The position numbers and the translations under genes were made by a program. This document shows positions 37,783 to 47,837 of a stretch of DNA of 64,000 nt, piece after piece. This stretch comes from Burkholderiales bacterium (GTDB taxonomy: Bacteria; Pseudomonadota; Gammaproteobacteria; Burkholderiales; Burkholderiaceae_C), in NCBI GenBank assembly GCA_028868825.1, contig JAGWTU010000003.1, forward strand, positions 111,498-175,497, read 5' to 3'. Every line of letters begins with the position of its first letter. Positions within the stretch are counted from its first letter, which is position 1. The notes beneath the pieces were generated by a model that was not told where the DNA came from, made no database searches, and was given only the letters and a program-made list of their open reading frames with translations.

Positions 37783-39435
37783 TCACTGCGTCGGCAAACC
37801 GGCCTCGCGCAGCGTGTCGAGCCATCGCTCCAGCAGCCCGATGCAGGCCGGGTCGAAGGTGCGCTCCAAGGTCACGCGAACGGCGTCGAGGCTGCAAAAG
37901 GCGGGATGCCGGCGCAGCGTCGCGACCCACTCGTGCGCCTGCTCCACCGCCCCCAGGCGCCAGGCGGCGGCGGCACCGGCCAGGTAGCACTGCGCATAGT
38001 CGGGGTTCACGGCCATGCCGCGCTGGGCTTCTTCCAGCGCGCCGCGGGGGTCGCCCGTGGCCAGGCCGGCTTCGGCCCGCGCGAAGTGCCAGATCACGCG
38101 CAAGGGCTCGAGCGGGCTCAGGTCGAAGGCCTTGCAGCAATAGGCACGCGCATCGTCGTGCCTGCCGCCGCGATTGCTGGACTGGGCGAGCAGGCCATAG
38201 GCGGGCGCGTACGACGACGACAGGCGCAGACAGTGGCGCAGGGCCTCGTCGGAGCGTTGCCGCTGGCCGCGGTACGACCGCGCCGCCAGCGAGAGCACGT
38301 AGTGCGCATCGGGGTCGCGCGGGTCCAGCGCCACGGCGCGCTCGACCTCGACCAGCGCGCGCGCCAGCTGCTCGTCGCGCGGCTCGTCGCTCCAGCGGTA
38401 ATGGCCGGCGCGCCAGTCGGCGTAGGCCAGGCACATCCAGCCCTGGCTCAGTTCCGGTACCAGCGCCACCGACGATCGCGCCAGCCGCGTCGCGCGCTGG
38501 TTGGTGTCGGGCGTCTGCGCGCGGGCGAACAACTGCACCCAGGCCTGGGCGGCAAAGGCGCGCGCCTGGACCTCGGCGTCGCTGGCGGCCACGGCGATCT
38601 CCTGGCTGGCCAGCGCGTTGAGCTCGAAGCGCAATGCGCGCGCCAGGCGGCCGATCACGACCGTGGCCGTGGCGTGCCAGGCGTGGACCGGCAGGTCCAG
38701 CTCGTCGGCCCAGGTCTGCGTGCCGCGCCGGCCATCGACGACCTGCACGCCGACATGCAGCGTGTCGCCGCGCTGCTCGAGCTGGCCATCGACGACGTAG
38801 CGCACGCCCAGATCGTCGGCCAGCTTCAGGGGCGGCGGATGCCGCTGCCCGAAGGTCAGCATCGTGCCCAGGGCCACGATCGCCAGCCCCGGCTGGCGCG
38901 ACAGTTCGGAGATCAGGGCGCCGGCGAGCGTCTCGCTCAGGAACGACAGCGCCGGCGGCAGGCCTTGCATCACGAATGGCAGCACGGCGACGGAGCGCGG
39001 GCCCAGACGAGGCTCTGCAGTTGCCTCGCTTTCTGTGGGCACGGGGCCTGCCCGCGCCGCAGCGGCTGGCGCCGTTTCGGGCGCCACCGTCGTTGTCGTC
39101 GCGGAAACGGCATGCGGCGTCACCGGCGTGGCCAGGCGGTAGCCCTTGCGCGGCACCGTGGCGACGTGATCGGCGCCCAGCACCTTGCGAAGTTGCGCCA
39201 CGGCGTCGTAGAGCGAGCTGGGTGTGACGATCAGGCCCGGCCAGACGGCATCGAGCAGGCGGTCGGCCGGCACCAGCTCACCGCCGGCCTGGGCCAGCAC
39301 CGTCAGCAGCCGCATCGTCCGCGGCTCGAGCTTGTGCACCTGGTCCGTGCTCGCCACTTCGTCGCGCGATGCGGTCACCTGCCAGGGGCCGAGGCGGTAT
39401 CGATCGGGCAGGGGATCGGGAGGAAGATGCGCCAC
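37783..39435 (-). CDS. Winged-helix (CadC/OmpR-type DNA-binding) regulator with TPR-like C-terminus
   Basis: LEPRTMRLLTVLAQAGGELVPADRLLDAVWPGLIVTPSSLYDAVAQLRKVLGADHVATVPRKGYRLATPV; C-terminal TPR-like helices. Proposed GTG start. Confidence 0.85.
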   Translation of the reverse strand: MAHLPPDPLPDRYRLGPWQVTASRDEVASTDQVHKLEPRTMRLLTVLAQAGGELVPADRLLDAVWPGLIVTPSSLYDAVAQLRKVLGADHVATVPRKGYRLATPVTPHAVSATTTTVAPETAPAAAARAGPVPTESEATAEPRLGPRSVAVLPFVMQGLPPALSFLSETLAGALISELSRQPGLAIVALGTMLTFGQRHPPPLKLADDLGVRYVVDGQLEQRGDTLHVGVQVVDGRRGTQTWADELDLPVHAWHATATVVIGRLARALRFELNALASQEIAVAASDAEVQARAFAAQAWVQLFARAQTPDTNQRATRLARSSVALVPELSQGWMCLAYADWRAGHYRWSDEPRDEQLARALVEVERAVALDPRDPDAHYVLSLAARSYRGQRQRSDEALRHCLRLSSSYAPAYGLLAQSSNRGGRHDDARAYCCKAFDLSPLEPLRVIWHFARAEAGLATGDPRGALEEAQRGMAVNPDYAQCYLAGAAAAWRLGAVEQAHEWVATLRRHPAFCSLDAVRVTLERTFDPACIGLLERWLDTLREAGLPTQ

Positions 39436-39448
39436 CCTCGGCACTATA

Positions 39449-39478
39449 GGGGCCGAATGGGGGCCGAATGGGGGCCGG
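39449..39478. repeat. 11-bp tandem repeat (ggggccgaatg), ~2.7 copies
   Basis: ggggccgaatg ggggccgaatg ggggccgg just upstream of the CadC-like start. Confidence 0.8.
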
Positions 39479-39585
39479 AGTCCGTCGTCCGGATTGAGAA
39501 AACCCCGAGAAAACCTTGAGCCCCGCCTCAGCCCGGGCGGCGCGCCGCCCGCCACCATGACGACACCCCACTAGAGGAGATCGAC

Positions 39586-40625
39586 ATGCATTGCACAACC
39601 CCCTTGAAGCTCGCCGCCGCGCTGGCGCTCGTCGCCTGCCCGTTCCTGGCCGCGGCGCAGGCGCCAGCGCAGCCCTCGGCCTTGGACAACTACCCCAGCC
39701 GACCGATCCATCTCGTCGTGCCCTTCGCCGCCGGATCGGCCCCCGATGCGCTGGCCCGGCTGCTCGCGCCGGCCTTGAGCGAATCGATGTCGGTGAATGT
39801 GGTGGTGGAGAACGTGCCCGGTGCCGGCGGCACCATCGGCGTGGACCGCGTCGTCAAGTCGGCGCACGACGGCCACACGCTGCTGCTGTCCGGCGACGCC
39901 GCGCTGGTGCTCACGGGCGGCGCCTATGGCGTCAAGCCGCCCTACGACACGCTGCGCGACCTGGCGCCCATCGCGCAGCTGATCATCACGCCCAACGTGC
40001 TGGTGGTGGCCAACGACGTGCCGGCGCGCAACGTGCAGGAACTGGTGGCGCTGGTGCGCAGCCAGCCGGGCAAGTTCAACTACGGCTCGGGGGGCATCGG
40101 CTTCTCGACGCACCGTGCCGGCGAGCTGATGAACCGCATGGCCGGCCTCGACATGGTGCACATACCCAACCCCGGCAACCCCTGGACCGACGTGCTTGCC
40201 GGGCGCGTGCAGGTGATGTTCGGCAACATCGCCGCGGCCTTGCCTTTCATCAAGGCCGGCAAGGTGCGCGGGCTGGCGGTGACCTCCAGCGTGCGCGCCG
40301 CCGCGGCGCCCGAACTGCCCACGGTCAGCGAGAGCGGGCTGCCGGGTTTCAGTCGCTTTCCTGGTTCGGCATGCTGGCACCCGCGGGCACGCCGCCCGCC
40401 GTGCTGCAGCGCCTCGAGGCGGAACTGCGCAAGGCCATGGCCACGCCGGCGATCAAGGAGCGCCTGGCGATGATGGGAGCGATGCCGGGGGTCCAGGACG
40501 CCGCCGGTTTCACCCAGGTGATCAGGAACGAGATCCAGCGCTGGGCACCGAAAGCGCAGGCCGCCGCAGCGGCGGTGGTGGCCACGACAGCGCCAGCCGC
40601 GGCCTCCGTGGCCGGCAAGCCCTGA
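39586..40625 (+). pseudogene. Bug/TctC-family tripartite tricarboxylate transporter substrate-binding protein, frameshifted
   Basis: Frame 1 YPSRPIHLVVPFAAGSAPDALARLLAPALSE...VSESGLPGF; frame 2 continues QSLSWFGMLAPAGTPPAVLQRLEAELRKAMATPAIKERLA. A 1-nt deletion near 40352 fits. Confidence 0.87.
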
Positions 40626-40642
40626 TCGCAGCGGGCAGGACC

Positions 40643-41017
40643 ATGCTGACCTCACTGTGCCATGTCACCTTGCGCAGCGCCGACTTCGACCGCAGCGTGC
40701 GCTTCTACTGCGATCTGCTGGGCCTGCGCATCGGCCCCCGCCCGGCCATCGCGGTGCCCGGGCGCTGGTTCTACATCGGCGATCGGGCGGTGCTGCACAT
40801 GCTGCCACGCAAGGCCGAGACGGCTGAAGGTGGTGCGGGCACCATCGATCACTACGCCCTCGACGCCGACGACCTGCCGGCATTCGAGCGACGGCTCGTG
40901 GCCGCTGGCCAGGCCTTCGAAGGCCGCCGCCTGGCCGACAGTGACATCTGGCAGGTCTTCCTCACCGACCCCGACGGCGCGCGGGTCGAACTCAGCTTCC
41001 GGATGGAACCGCGCTAG
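40643..41017 (+). CDS. VOC (glyoxalase/bleomycin-resistance) family protein
   Basis: LCHVTLRSADFDRSVRFYCDLLGLRIGPRP; IDHYALDADDL; VFLTDPDGARVELSF. Confidence 0.92.
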   Translation: MLTSLCHVTLRSADFDRSVRFYCDLLGLRIGPRPAIAVPGRWFYIGDRAVLHMLPRKAETAEGGAGTIDHYALDADDLPAFERRLVAAGQAFEGRRLADSDIWQVFLTDPDGARVELSFRMEPR

Positions 41018-41369
41018 GCGCCTGCGGATGGCTGCCCGGGGTCGACGGCGGCGGGTCGGTCGGGACCAGGATCCACATCAGCAGGTAGACCAGCACACCC
41101 GTGCCGGCACATATCGCCAGCAACGTGAACATCAGGCGCCAGATCCAACTCTGGACACCGGTGACGCGTGCGATGCCACCGCACACGCCGCCCAGCCAGC
41201 GGTCGTCGCGGCTGCGGCGCAGGGCGTTGATCGCCTGCAGGGCCGGCGGGCCGACGCCCGGCGCCTCGCCGCGCAGAACGCGCGCCTTGGCAGCCACGAA
41301 TTCCTCGTCCGAGAGCTGGCCGCGATCGTGCAAGGCACCGAGTCGATCCAGTTCTTCGCTCAGACTCAT
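40992..41369 (-). CDS. PspC-domain protein with N-terminal SHOCT-like segment
   Basis: LDRLGALHDRGQLSDEEFVAAKARVL; RRSRDDRWLGGVCGGIARVTGVQSWIWRLMFTLLAICAGTGVLVYLLMWILVP. Confidence 0.9.
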   Translation of the reverse strand: MSLSEELDRLGALHDRGQLSDEEFVAAKARVLRGEAPGVGPPALQAINALRRSRDDRWLGGVCGGIARVTGVQSWIWRLMFTLLAICAGTGVLVYLLMWILVPTDPPPSTPGSHPQAPSAVPSGS

Positions 41370-41547
41370 GATGCTTCTCCCGACAAATCGAACATCCGCA
41401 AGTTCAGAGTAGCGCGGCACCGGCTTTGTTCAAGTGGACTGCGACAGACTGCCGCGATGGGCGATGGACCGGCGTATGGCTGTTCGAGCGTCCCGTCGCC
41501 CTCGTGCGCGGCTTCGGGAAGTGGATAGCCCGGACGACCCTGAGGCT

Positions 41548-42450
41548 TCAGGCTGCGGTCTCGGCCGCAGCGCCTTCATCTTGGCGACCGGGTTCCATGA
41601 AATACCGCAAGGCCGCCGCCTCATGGGCCGGCACGCCGGATCGAAGGTAGCCCTTCAAGCGGGCGCGGCTCACGCTGTGCAAGTAGTTCCAGGTCAGCGA
41701 GATGCTGGGGGCCACGGTATGGAAGGCGTGTGGCCAACCGCCCGGAATCAGGAGCGCCTCGCCGGGTTCCAGCTTGCCGTCGTACCAGGGTTCCACCGGC
41801 GTGTCCCAGCGGTCAAGGTCGACGTCGTAGCGCACGTCGATCAGCTTGCCGCCCTCGCTCAGCGCATCGAGCGCCCGCGGCGGGTAGAGCACGAAGCGCT
41901 TGCGCCCCGAAAGCTGGCACAGGATGGCGTCGCTGGACCAGGGGTCGACATGCAAGCGGGTGCGGGCGCCTCGGGCCGACAGGAATATCGCCCGCGCCGG
42001 GAAACTGTCGTGGACAGGGTTCTGTCCCACGCCCTCGCCCGCAAACGGCAGAAGCAGATCATCCTGCGGGAAGAACCCGGGACAGGACCAATCGCGTGCC
42101 AAGCTCCTGAAGACCTGGTCCGACCACGGCATGTCGCGGCGCGGGTTCTGGCGCGAGTACCAGCGCACATACGGCACCCGCACGGCCGAACGCTGGGATG
42201 CGGACGGGGCAGGCGCTTCCATGTAGCGGTCGATGTAGTCCTTCAGTGGACGGATTCTCACCAGGAAGAACAAGTCATCGTAGAGCTGCGTCGGCAAATC
42301 GCCGAAACGTTGGCGAAAGTACGCCGGCGTCCAACGCGATGACGCCGGCCAGGTCGCCATCGCATCCTCGACCAGCACCGGGTGGTTGCGCTGCACGTAG
42401 CCCCTGACGAAATCTCTCGACCCCAGTTTCTGGACTCGGTCGATGTTCAT
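41548..42450 (-). CDS. JmjC/cupin-8-like 2-oxoglutarate-dependent oxygenase
   Basis: HPVLVEDAMATWPASSRWTPAYFRQRFGD; FLSARGARTRLHVDPWSSDAILCQLSGRKRFVLYPP; LEPGEALLIPGGWPHAFHTVAPSISLTWNY. Confidence 0.9.
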   Translation of the reverse strand: MNIDRVQKLGSRDFVRGYVQRNHPVLVEDAMATWPASSRWTPAYFRQRFGDLPTQLYDDLFFLVRIRPLKDYIDRYMEAPAPSASQRSAVRVPYVRWYSRQNPRRDMPWSDQVFRSLARDWSCPGFFPQDDLLLPFAGEGVGQNPVHDSFPARAIFLSARGARTRLHVDPWSSDAILCQLSGRKRFVLYPPRALDALSEGGKLIDVRYDVDLDRWDTPVEPWYDGKLEPGEALLIPGGWPHAFHTVAPSISLTWNYLHSVSRARLKGYLRSGVPAHEAAALRYFMEPGRQDEGAAAETAA

Positions 42451-42863
42451 TGCCGGCCCTCCCTGCATGCGCGCCGTAACACCCCCGTTCGCGCACCGGA
42501 CGTTTCGCGATTCGTCGCGATAACGGGTTGTGCGTCGGACGACGGGATCCGAGCGATGATGATGTTGGCGTCCCGCGGCCTGGATTGCGTTGGCTCAACC
42601 GATGTTCGAATGGGGAACGCGGCATCCCGGGGCCGCCGCGAACGGCGCACGATCGTCGGCAGCGCGAATGAAACCAAGCTGGCCGATCTTGCGGCCGTGG
42701 CCGATGGCAGGGCGCTGTTGCCGCCGCGGAACGAACCCCCCCACGATTCGCAGCCGGCCGGACCGCGCCTTGTAGGCGATCCGTCAGCCCGCGGCCCGGC
42801 TGGCTGCGCACAGTGGATCCAGATCGGGCCAGCGGTGGTCCGGCAGCCCCGAGGAGGATCCGC

Positions 42864-43754
42864 ATGAGCACCCCGTCCCTGCAGCGCCCTGTCGCCCTGG
42901 CGCTGGCCTGCTGTCTCAACCTGAACGCGGCGCAAGCCAGCCTGGTGGAGAACTTCGAGTCCTACGCGCCCGGCAGCTTCCCCGCAGCGGCCTGGCTGGA
43001 CGCCGCCAGTTTCCAGCCCACGCCACCGGGCTACCCGGCAGTGTCCGTGCCTTCGGCGCGCGTGGTGTCCACCGGCGATGCGCTGGGCCAGGCGACGCAG
43101 GCGCTGCAGCTCGCCGACGCGCTGGGCAGCGCGCGCGGCATCTATACGGTGGACGGCGTCGCGCCGCTGAAGACGGTGCAGTCGGACGTGCGCGTGCTGC
43201 GCTATTCCAACGGCGATCCGGCCGTCGCGCCGGCCTGGCTGGACACGCCCTTCAGCCTCGGCTTCATGGCCGCCAACCCGGGCGCCTCGCCCTTCGCCAA
43301 TCTGTACATCAGCAGCAGCACGCGCAGCTGGCACCTGTTCTACGACGGCGTCTTCGCCGCCGATCCGTCGGGCATCGACGACTACGATCTGGGCCTGGCC
43401 GCCGACCTGGAGCGCTGGTACACGGCCTCGCTGAGCTACGACACCGTGCACCGCAGCCTGCGGGCCCAGGTCAACGACACGGCCAGCGGCCAGGTGCTGC
43501 GCATCAGCACCTTCCAATACGCCGACAACGGCCTCGTCGACCTGTTCGACGCCACCATGGCCTGGGGCCTGGAAGGCAGCGCGACGCTGCCACCGCAGCC
43601 CGGCCAGGCCACGCTGGCCAACATCGCGCAGTTCGACAACATCATCATCACCGGCAACCGCGTGCCCGAGCCCGCGTCCGCCGCGCTGGTGCTGGCGGCG
43701 CTGCTGGCCCTCGGATCGGCCCCGCGGCGGCGCACGCGCCGGCGTCAGGACTGA
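42864..43754 (+). CDS. PEP-CTERM sorting-domain protein
   Basis: Signal peptide; LVENFESYAPGSFPAAAW; C-terminal VPEPASAALVLAALLALGSAPRRRTRRR. Confidence 0.9.
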   Translation: MSTPSLQRPVALALACCLNLNAAQASLVENFESYAPGSFPAAAWLDAASFQPTPPGYPAVSVPSARVVSTGDALGQATQALQLADALGSARGIYTVDGVAPLKTVQSDVRVLRYSNGDPAVAPAWLDTPFSLGFMAANPGASPFANLYISSSTRSWHLFYDGVFAADPSGIDDYDLGLAADLERWYTASLSYDTVHRSLRAQVNDTASGQVLRISTFQYADNGLVDLFDATMAWGLEGSATLPPQPGQATLANIAQFDNIIITGNRVPEPASAALVLAALLALGSAPRRRTRRRQD

Positions 43755-45772
43755 GCGCCTATGCGTGTTGCCAGCTCCAGCGTCTGGCGCGAAGGCGGCA
43801 ACTGCAGGCTGGCGCGCAGCACCTCCTGGCAGCGCAGGAAGACTCGGCGCGCCTGCGCCGGCTGCTCCAGCGCCAGATGGCAACGCATCAGCGCGCGGTA
43901 GATAGGCTCGGCCAGCATGTCCTGCGCGAGGCCCCGTTCGTACAGGCGCAGCGCATCGGCCCAGGCGCGTTGCGTTTCCAGATGCTGCCCGTAATCGGTG
44001 ACGGCGCGCGAGAACTGCAGCGCCAGGCGTTCACGCGCGCCCACCGCCCAGCGCTCGACCGCCACATCGCCGAACAGCTTGCCGCGGTACAGGCCGCCGA
44101 GCTGCCGCGCCAGCGCGGCCAGTGGCGCCGCATCCGCATGCGGCACGAGGTGCCGCTGCAAGGCCTCCTGCGTCCGCTCGAACGCCGCCACGTCGCACCA
44201 GACCAGCCGCGCGTTCAGCAGCAGGCGCCCGTCCACGAGGCGCAGCGCACCGTCCACGCCCAGCCACTTGCGCAGGCGCGACAAGGTGACCTCGAAGGAC
44301 GACTTGGGGTCGGAGGCCTCGACATCGGGCCACAGCTCGTCGACCAGGGTCGGCACCGGCACGCCCTGGCCCTCGCGCGTGGCGCGGTGCGCGATCACCG
44401 CCTGCAGCAAGGCCAGCGGCTTCTTCTGCGCCTTGCCTTCGGTGCCCAGCACGCGGCCGTGGCGCTGCACGCTGAAGCCGCCCAGCGCGTGGATGCGCAA
44501 CGGCCAAGGCCAGTTCTCGGGCGCGTCGGCCGGCGGCGCCAGGCCGCACTTGTCGATCATGCTGCAGACGAACTCGGTCTCCAGGCCGTGCTGCAGGGCC
44601 ATCACGCACAGCCGCGCACTGAATTCCGGGTAGCCCTCGAAGCAATCGTAGAACTGCCGCTCGCGCAGGCCGGTCCACAAGCGGGTGAGCAGGGCCAGGC
44701 CGTCGGCGGCACCGTGGCGGACGGCCTGGTAGGCAGCGATGCCGTCGATCATCTCGCCGATCTCGCGCGCATAGCCCGCGGGCACCAGCGGCTGCGCCTG
44801 CTGCATCAAGGCACGCGCACCGTCGAAATCCTCGGCCAGCAGTCGCGACTGCGCCTCGCTCACGATGTACACCGCCAGCATCGGCGGCGGGGACCGCAGC
44901 TCCTGGGCGATCTTGCGTGCGCGCGTGGCGTGCAGCAGCGCCGTGTCGACCTCGCCTTTCATGCGCGCCAGCCGCGACTTGGCCACCTCCAGCAGCAGCG
45001 AGTCGCGCAGCCGCGCCGGCTGCGCGTGGACCTCGGCCCGCTCCAGCGCGGCCTGGGCCCGGGCCACGTCGCCACCGGGCAGCGCGGCGTCGACCTCGTG
45101 GAAGGCCAGCATGAAGTCGACCTGGCGCAGGCCATGACGTGCGGCCAGTTCGCGCAATTCCTCCAGGGCGCGCTCGGATTCGCGCGGCTGCTTCGCGTAC
45201 AGCGCGCAGCGCTGCCAGAACATCAGCCATTGCGCCCGGCGATAGGGTGTGAGCAGCGGGTCGGCCGCATGGGTCTCCACCAGCGCATGCAGGCGCAGAC
45301 CGAGTTCGCGCTTCTCCCTGGGTTCGACGTAATACAGCAGCGCGCGGCAGGCGGCCAGCAGCAGATTGACCTCCACGCCGCCGTCCAGCAGCGCCAGCAT
45401 GCGCTCGACGCAGCGGTCCAGATGCGGGTCGTCGGGCTGGTACAGCAGCAGGCCCAGCAGCCAGCCGGTGAGCAGCAGCAGTTCCTCGTCGCGGTCGACA
45501 TGACCGGCGGCGCCCTCGCGCAGCGGCGCGAGGTCCGCCAGGCCGGCATCGAAGGCGCGGTAATTGCCGTCGAGCTGGCCGCACACCATCAGCGCGGCCG
45601 AAGCCAGCATGCAGCCGCGCCGATCACCGTCGTCGGCAAAGCGCTGACGCGCGGCCATCAGGTGCGGCCAGGCCTGCAGGTCGCCGCGGTGCGATTCCAC
45701 CAGCGCGCTGGCGTAGCCGGACCAGACCTCGGGGGCGCTGGCTGCGGCGCCGGGCGATGGATCGAAGGGCAT
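43745..45772 (-). CDS. SARP/BTAD-type transcriptional activator
   Basis: LRIHALGGFSVQRHGRVLGTEGKAQKKPLALLQAVIA...LVDELWPDVEASDPKSSFEVTLSRLRKWLG, then BTAD YERGLAQDMLAEPIYRALMRCHLALEQPAQARRVFLRC. Confidence 0.88.
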   Translation of the reverse strand: MPFDPSPGAAASAPEVWSGYASALVESHRGDLQAWPHLMAARQRFADDGDRRGCMLASAALMVCGQLDGNYRAFDAGLADLAPLREGAAGHVDRDEELLLLTGWLLGLLLYQPDDPHLDRCVERMLALLDGGVEVNLLLAACRALLYYVEPREKRELGLRLHALVETHAADPLLTPYRRAQWLMFWQRCALYAKQPRESERALEELRELAARHGLRQVDFMLAFHEVDAALPGGDVARAQAALERAEVHAQPARLRDSLLLEVAKSRLARMKGEVDTALLHATRARKIAQELRSPPPMLAVYIVSEAQSRLLAEDFDGARALMQQAQPLVPAGYAREIGEMIDGIAAYQAVRHGAADGLALLTRLWTGLRERQFYDCFEGYPEFSARLCVMALQHGLETEFVCSMIDKCGLAPPADAPENWPWPLRIHALGGFSVQRHGRVLGTEGKAQKKPLALLQAVIAHRATREGQGVPVPTLVDELWPDVEASDPKSSFEVTLSRLRKWLGVDGALRLVDGRLLLNARLVWCDVAAFERTQEALQRHLVPHADAAPLAALARQLGGLYRGKLFGDVAVERWAVGARERLALQFSRAVTDYGQHLETQRAWADALRLYERGLAQDMLAEPIYRALMRCHLALEQPAQARRVFLRCQEVLRASLQLPPSRQTLELATRIGAQS

Positions 45773-46349
45773 GACCCTGCCTTTCTACCACCGACCTCGA
45801 ACGGCCGACCGAGCGGCGCAGCGCCAGGCCCGCGACGAGCCCACCCAGCGCCAGTGCCCAGCTCGACGGCTCGGGCACCGTGCGCGACGCCACGACCGGG
45901 GCCTCGGTGCCGAGCCAGACCTTCGGTGGCGACGTCGACGTGTAGTTGAAGGCCAGGGCGCTCAAGGTCCAGGTCGACTTCGTCGTGTCGAGACGGCAGA
46001 AGATCTCGCCGGCCGGGCAGTCGTTGCCGATCAGGAAACCGCTCAGCGCGCCGCCGGCGTCGAAACTCAGGGCCTGCAGCCAGGCATTCCCGGCGTCGTA
46101 ATGGGTGCCCATGAAGTCCATCGCGAAACTGCTCAGCAGATTGGCGGCCGCGTCGACGACCTGGCCGGGCTGCACCAGCGCGTCGTCGAAACTGAACCAG
46201 CCGCTGACGGTCTGCGGGGCCGCCGGCCCGCCGTCGACGGCGACGCTGAAGTCGTAGGTCAAGGGACTCGCCGCGGCGTGCGGCGCGGCACCGGCCAGCA
46301 AGGCGACAAGCAGCGGTGCGAAGGGTGCAACGGACAGCCAGCTCTTCAT
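45624..46349 (-). CDS. PEP-CTERM sorting-domain protein with unusually long basic tail overlapping the SARP gene
   Basis: MKSWLSVAPFAPLLVALLAGAAPHAAASPLTYDFSVAV; VPEPSSWALALGGLVAGLALRRSVGRSRSV, then ~45 further residues. Confidence 0.8.
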   Translation of the reverse strand: MKSWLSVAPFAPLLVALLAGAAPHAAASPLTYDFSVAVDGGPAAPQTVSGWFSFDDALVQPGQVVDAAANLLSSFAMDFMGTHYDAGNAWLQALSFDAGGALSGFLIGNDCPAGEIFCRLDTTKSTWTLSALAFNYTSTSPPKVWLGTEAPVVASRTVPEPSSWALALGGLVAGLALRRSVGRSRSVVERQGHALRSIARRRSQRPRGLVRLRQRAGGIAPRRPAGLAAPDGRASALCRRR

Positions 46350-46494
46350 CAGGCACTCCACAGGCCCCCCGGTCGAGGTGCCACCCGGGCAGTGTCTGCA
46401 GGCGAAGCCGGGTCGCACTGACGGATCGCCTACCGCATGGGTCCCCGCCGCCCCCTGTTCGCGGGGGTAGCGCGCACCGGGACTTGCCGCGTCG

Positions 46495-46683
46495 TCAGCT
46501 GGACCGACCGGCTGCCGCGCCGCTGGCCGCTTTCCGTGAGCGCGCCACCGCCACGCACGCCAGCAGCACCAGCGGCGGAGTCGCCGGCTCGGGGACCGAC
46601 GCGGCCGTCAGGATGACCTGCCAGGTGCCGACCTGCACCGGCGCGTCGAAAGCGTACAGGGGCCCGCTGAGGTCGAGCCGGCG
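46495..46683 (-). pseudogene. C-terminal remnant of a PEP-CTERM protein
   Basis: Minus strand reads RLDLSGPLYAFDAPVQVGTWQVILTAASVPEPATPPLVLLACVAVARSRKAASGAAAGRSS*, no upstream start or body. Confidence 0.7.
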
Positions 46684-46688
46684 TCACT

Positions 46689-47834
46689 TCAGTGTCGATG
46701 CCTGTCGTTCGGCAATGTCGGCGAGGTCAGCGAACGCAGGAACGCGATCAGCGCCGAGCGGTCGCCATCGGCGAGCGTGAAACCGCGCAGCCGCGGGTCC
46801 TGGCCGGGGTCGGCCGGATGGCTGCCGGCGGCGTAATAGTCGATCACGGATTCCAGGCTCGCGAAGCTGCCGTCGTGCATGTACGGCGCGGTCAGGGCGA
46901 CGTTGCGCAGCGTCGGGGTTCGATAGGCGCGCAGGTCCTGCGGCTGGCGCGTGACTTCGAAGCGGCCGAGGTCGGGCTCGTCGCCCTGACCGATGCTGCG
47001 CAAGGTCTCGACCGAGACCTGCGTCGCCAGGCCGGGCGCCAGTTGCACGCGGGCCCCGTGGGCGCGCGCGGCCTCGCTGCGCGCCTGCACCCCCGTGTCG
47101 TGGAACTGGTCGTCGGAGAACGTGGCCGAGTGCGGGCCGACGAGGTGGCAACCGTCGCAGCCGAGCTTTCGAAAGAGTTCGAAGCCGCGCCGCACCGACT
47201 CGTCGACGGCGCCTGCATCGCCGCCGTAGAACCAGCGGTCGAAGGGCGAGCCGGCGGCAATCAGGGTCCGCTCGTAAGCCGCGAGCGCCGACGCCACGCG
47301 CGCCGGCGAGGCATGGCGGTCGCCGAAAGCGGCGCGGAATGCCGGGCGGTATTCCGGCATCGCATCGATGCGCTTCGTCAGCGCCGCGAGGCTGGGGTTG
47401 GCCATCTCCTGCGGATGCAGCAAGGGCTGCAGCGCCTGCGCCTCCAGGCTGGCGGCGCGGCCATCGTGGAACAGCGCGCGCACAAGGGCGACGTTGAGCA
47501 GCGTCGGCGCGTTGCGGCGCAGCGTGGCCCCTTCCATGCCGACGGGCGTGCGCGTCTCGTTGGACGTGAAGCCCTGCTCCGGCAGATGGCACATGGCGCA
47601 GGACAAGGTGCCGTTCACCGACAGGCGGCGGTCGAAGAACAGCTGCCGCCCCAGCGCGGCCAGGGCCGGCGGCGGTGCCTGCAATGAAGGCAGGCCGAGC
47701 GAGCGGTCGTCGCCTGCGGCGACCTCGGCCCCCCGCGCAGGCGCAGGCGCGGTCGCGGTCGCGGTCGCGGTCGCGGACGCGGACGCGAGTACGAGCGCGA
47801 GCGCGGCGCCGGCGATCGCGCTCGCGATGCGCAT
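46689..47834 (-). CDS. Di-haem cytochrome c peroxidase / MauG family protein
   Basis: ALGRQLFFDRRLSVNGTLSCAMCHLPEQGFTSNE; LGCDGCHLVGPHSATFSDDQFHDTGV; LRNVALTAPYMHDGSFASLESVIDYYAAG. Confidence 0.93.
   Translation of the reverse strand: MRIASAIAGAALALVLASASATATATATAPAPARGAEVAAGDDRSLGLPSLQAPPPALAALGRQLFFDRRLSVNGTLSCAMCHLPEQGFTSNETRTPVGMEGATLRRNAPTLLNVALVRALFHDGRAASLEAQALQPLLHPQEMANPSLAALTKRIDAMPEYRPAFRAAFGDRHASPARVASALAAYERTLIAAGSPFDRWFYGGDAGAVDESVRRGFELFRKLGCDGCHLVGPHSATFSDDQFHDTGVQARSEAARAHGARVQLAPGLATQVSVETLRSIGQGDEPDLGRFEVTRQPQDLRAYRTPTLRNVALTAPYMHDGSFASLESVIDYYAAGSHPADPGQDPRLRGFTLADGDRSALIAFLRSLTSPTLPNDRHRH
47749..47784. repeat. Hexanucleotide repeat (gcggtc x4, gcggac x2) in the signal-peptide region of the MauG-like gene
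   Basis: Encodes the SASATATATATAP stretch. Confidence 0.85.
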
Positions 47835-47837
47835 CGA

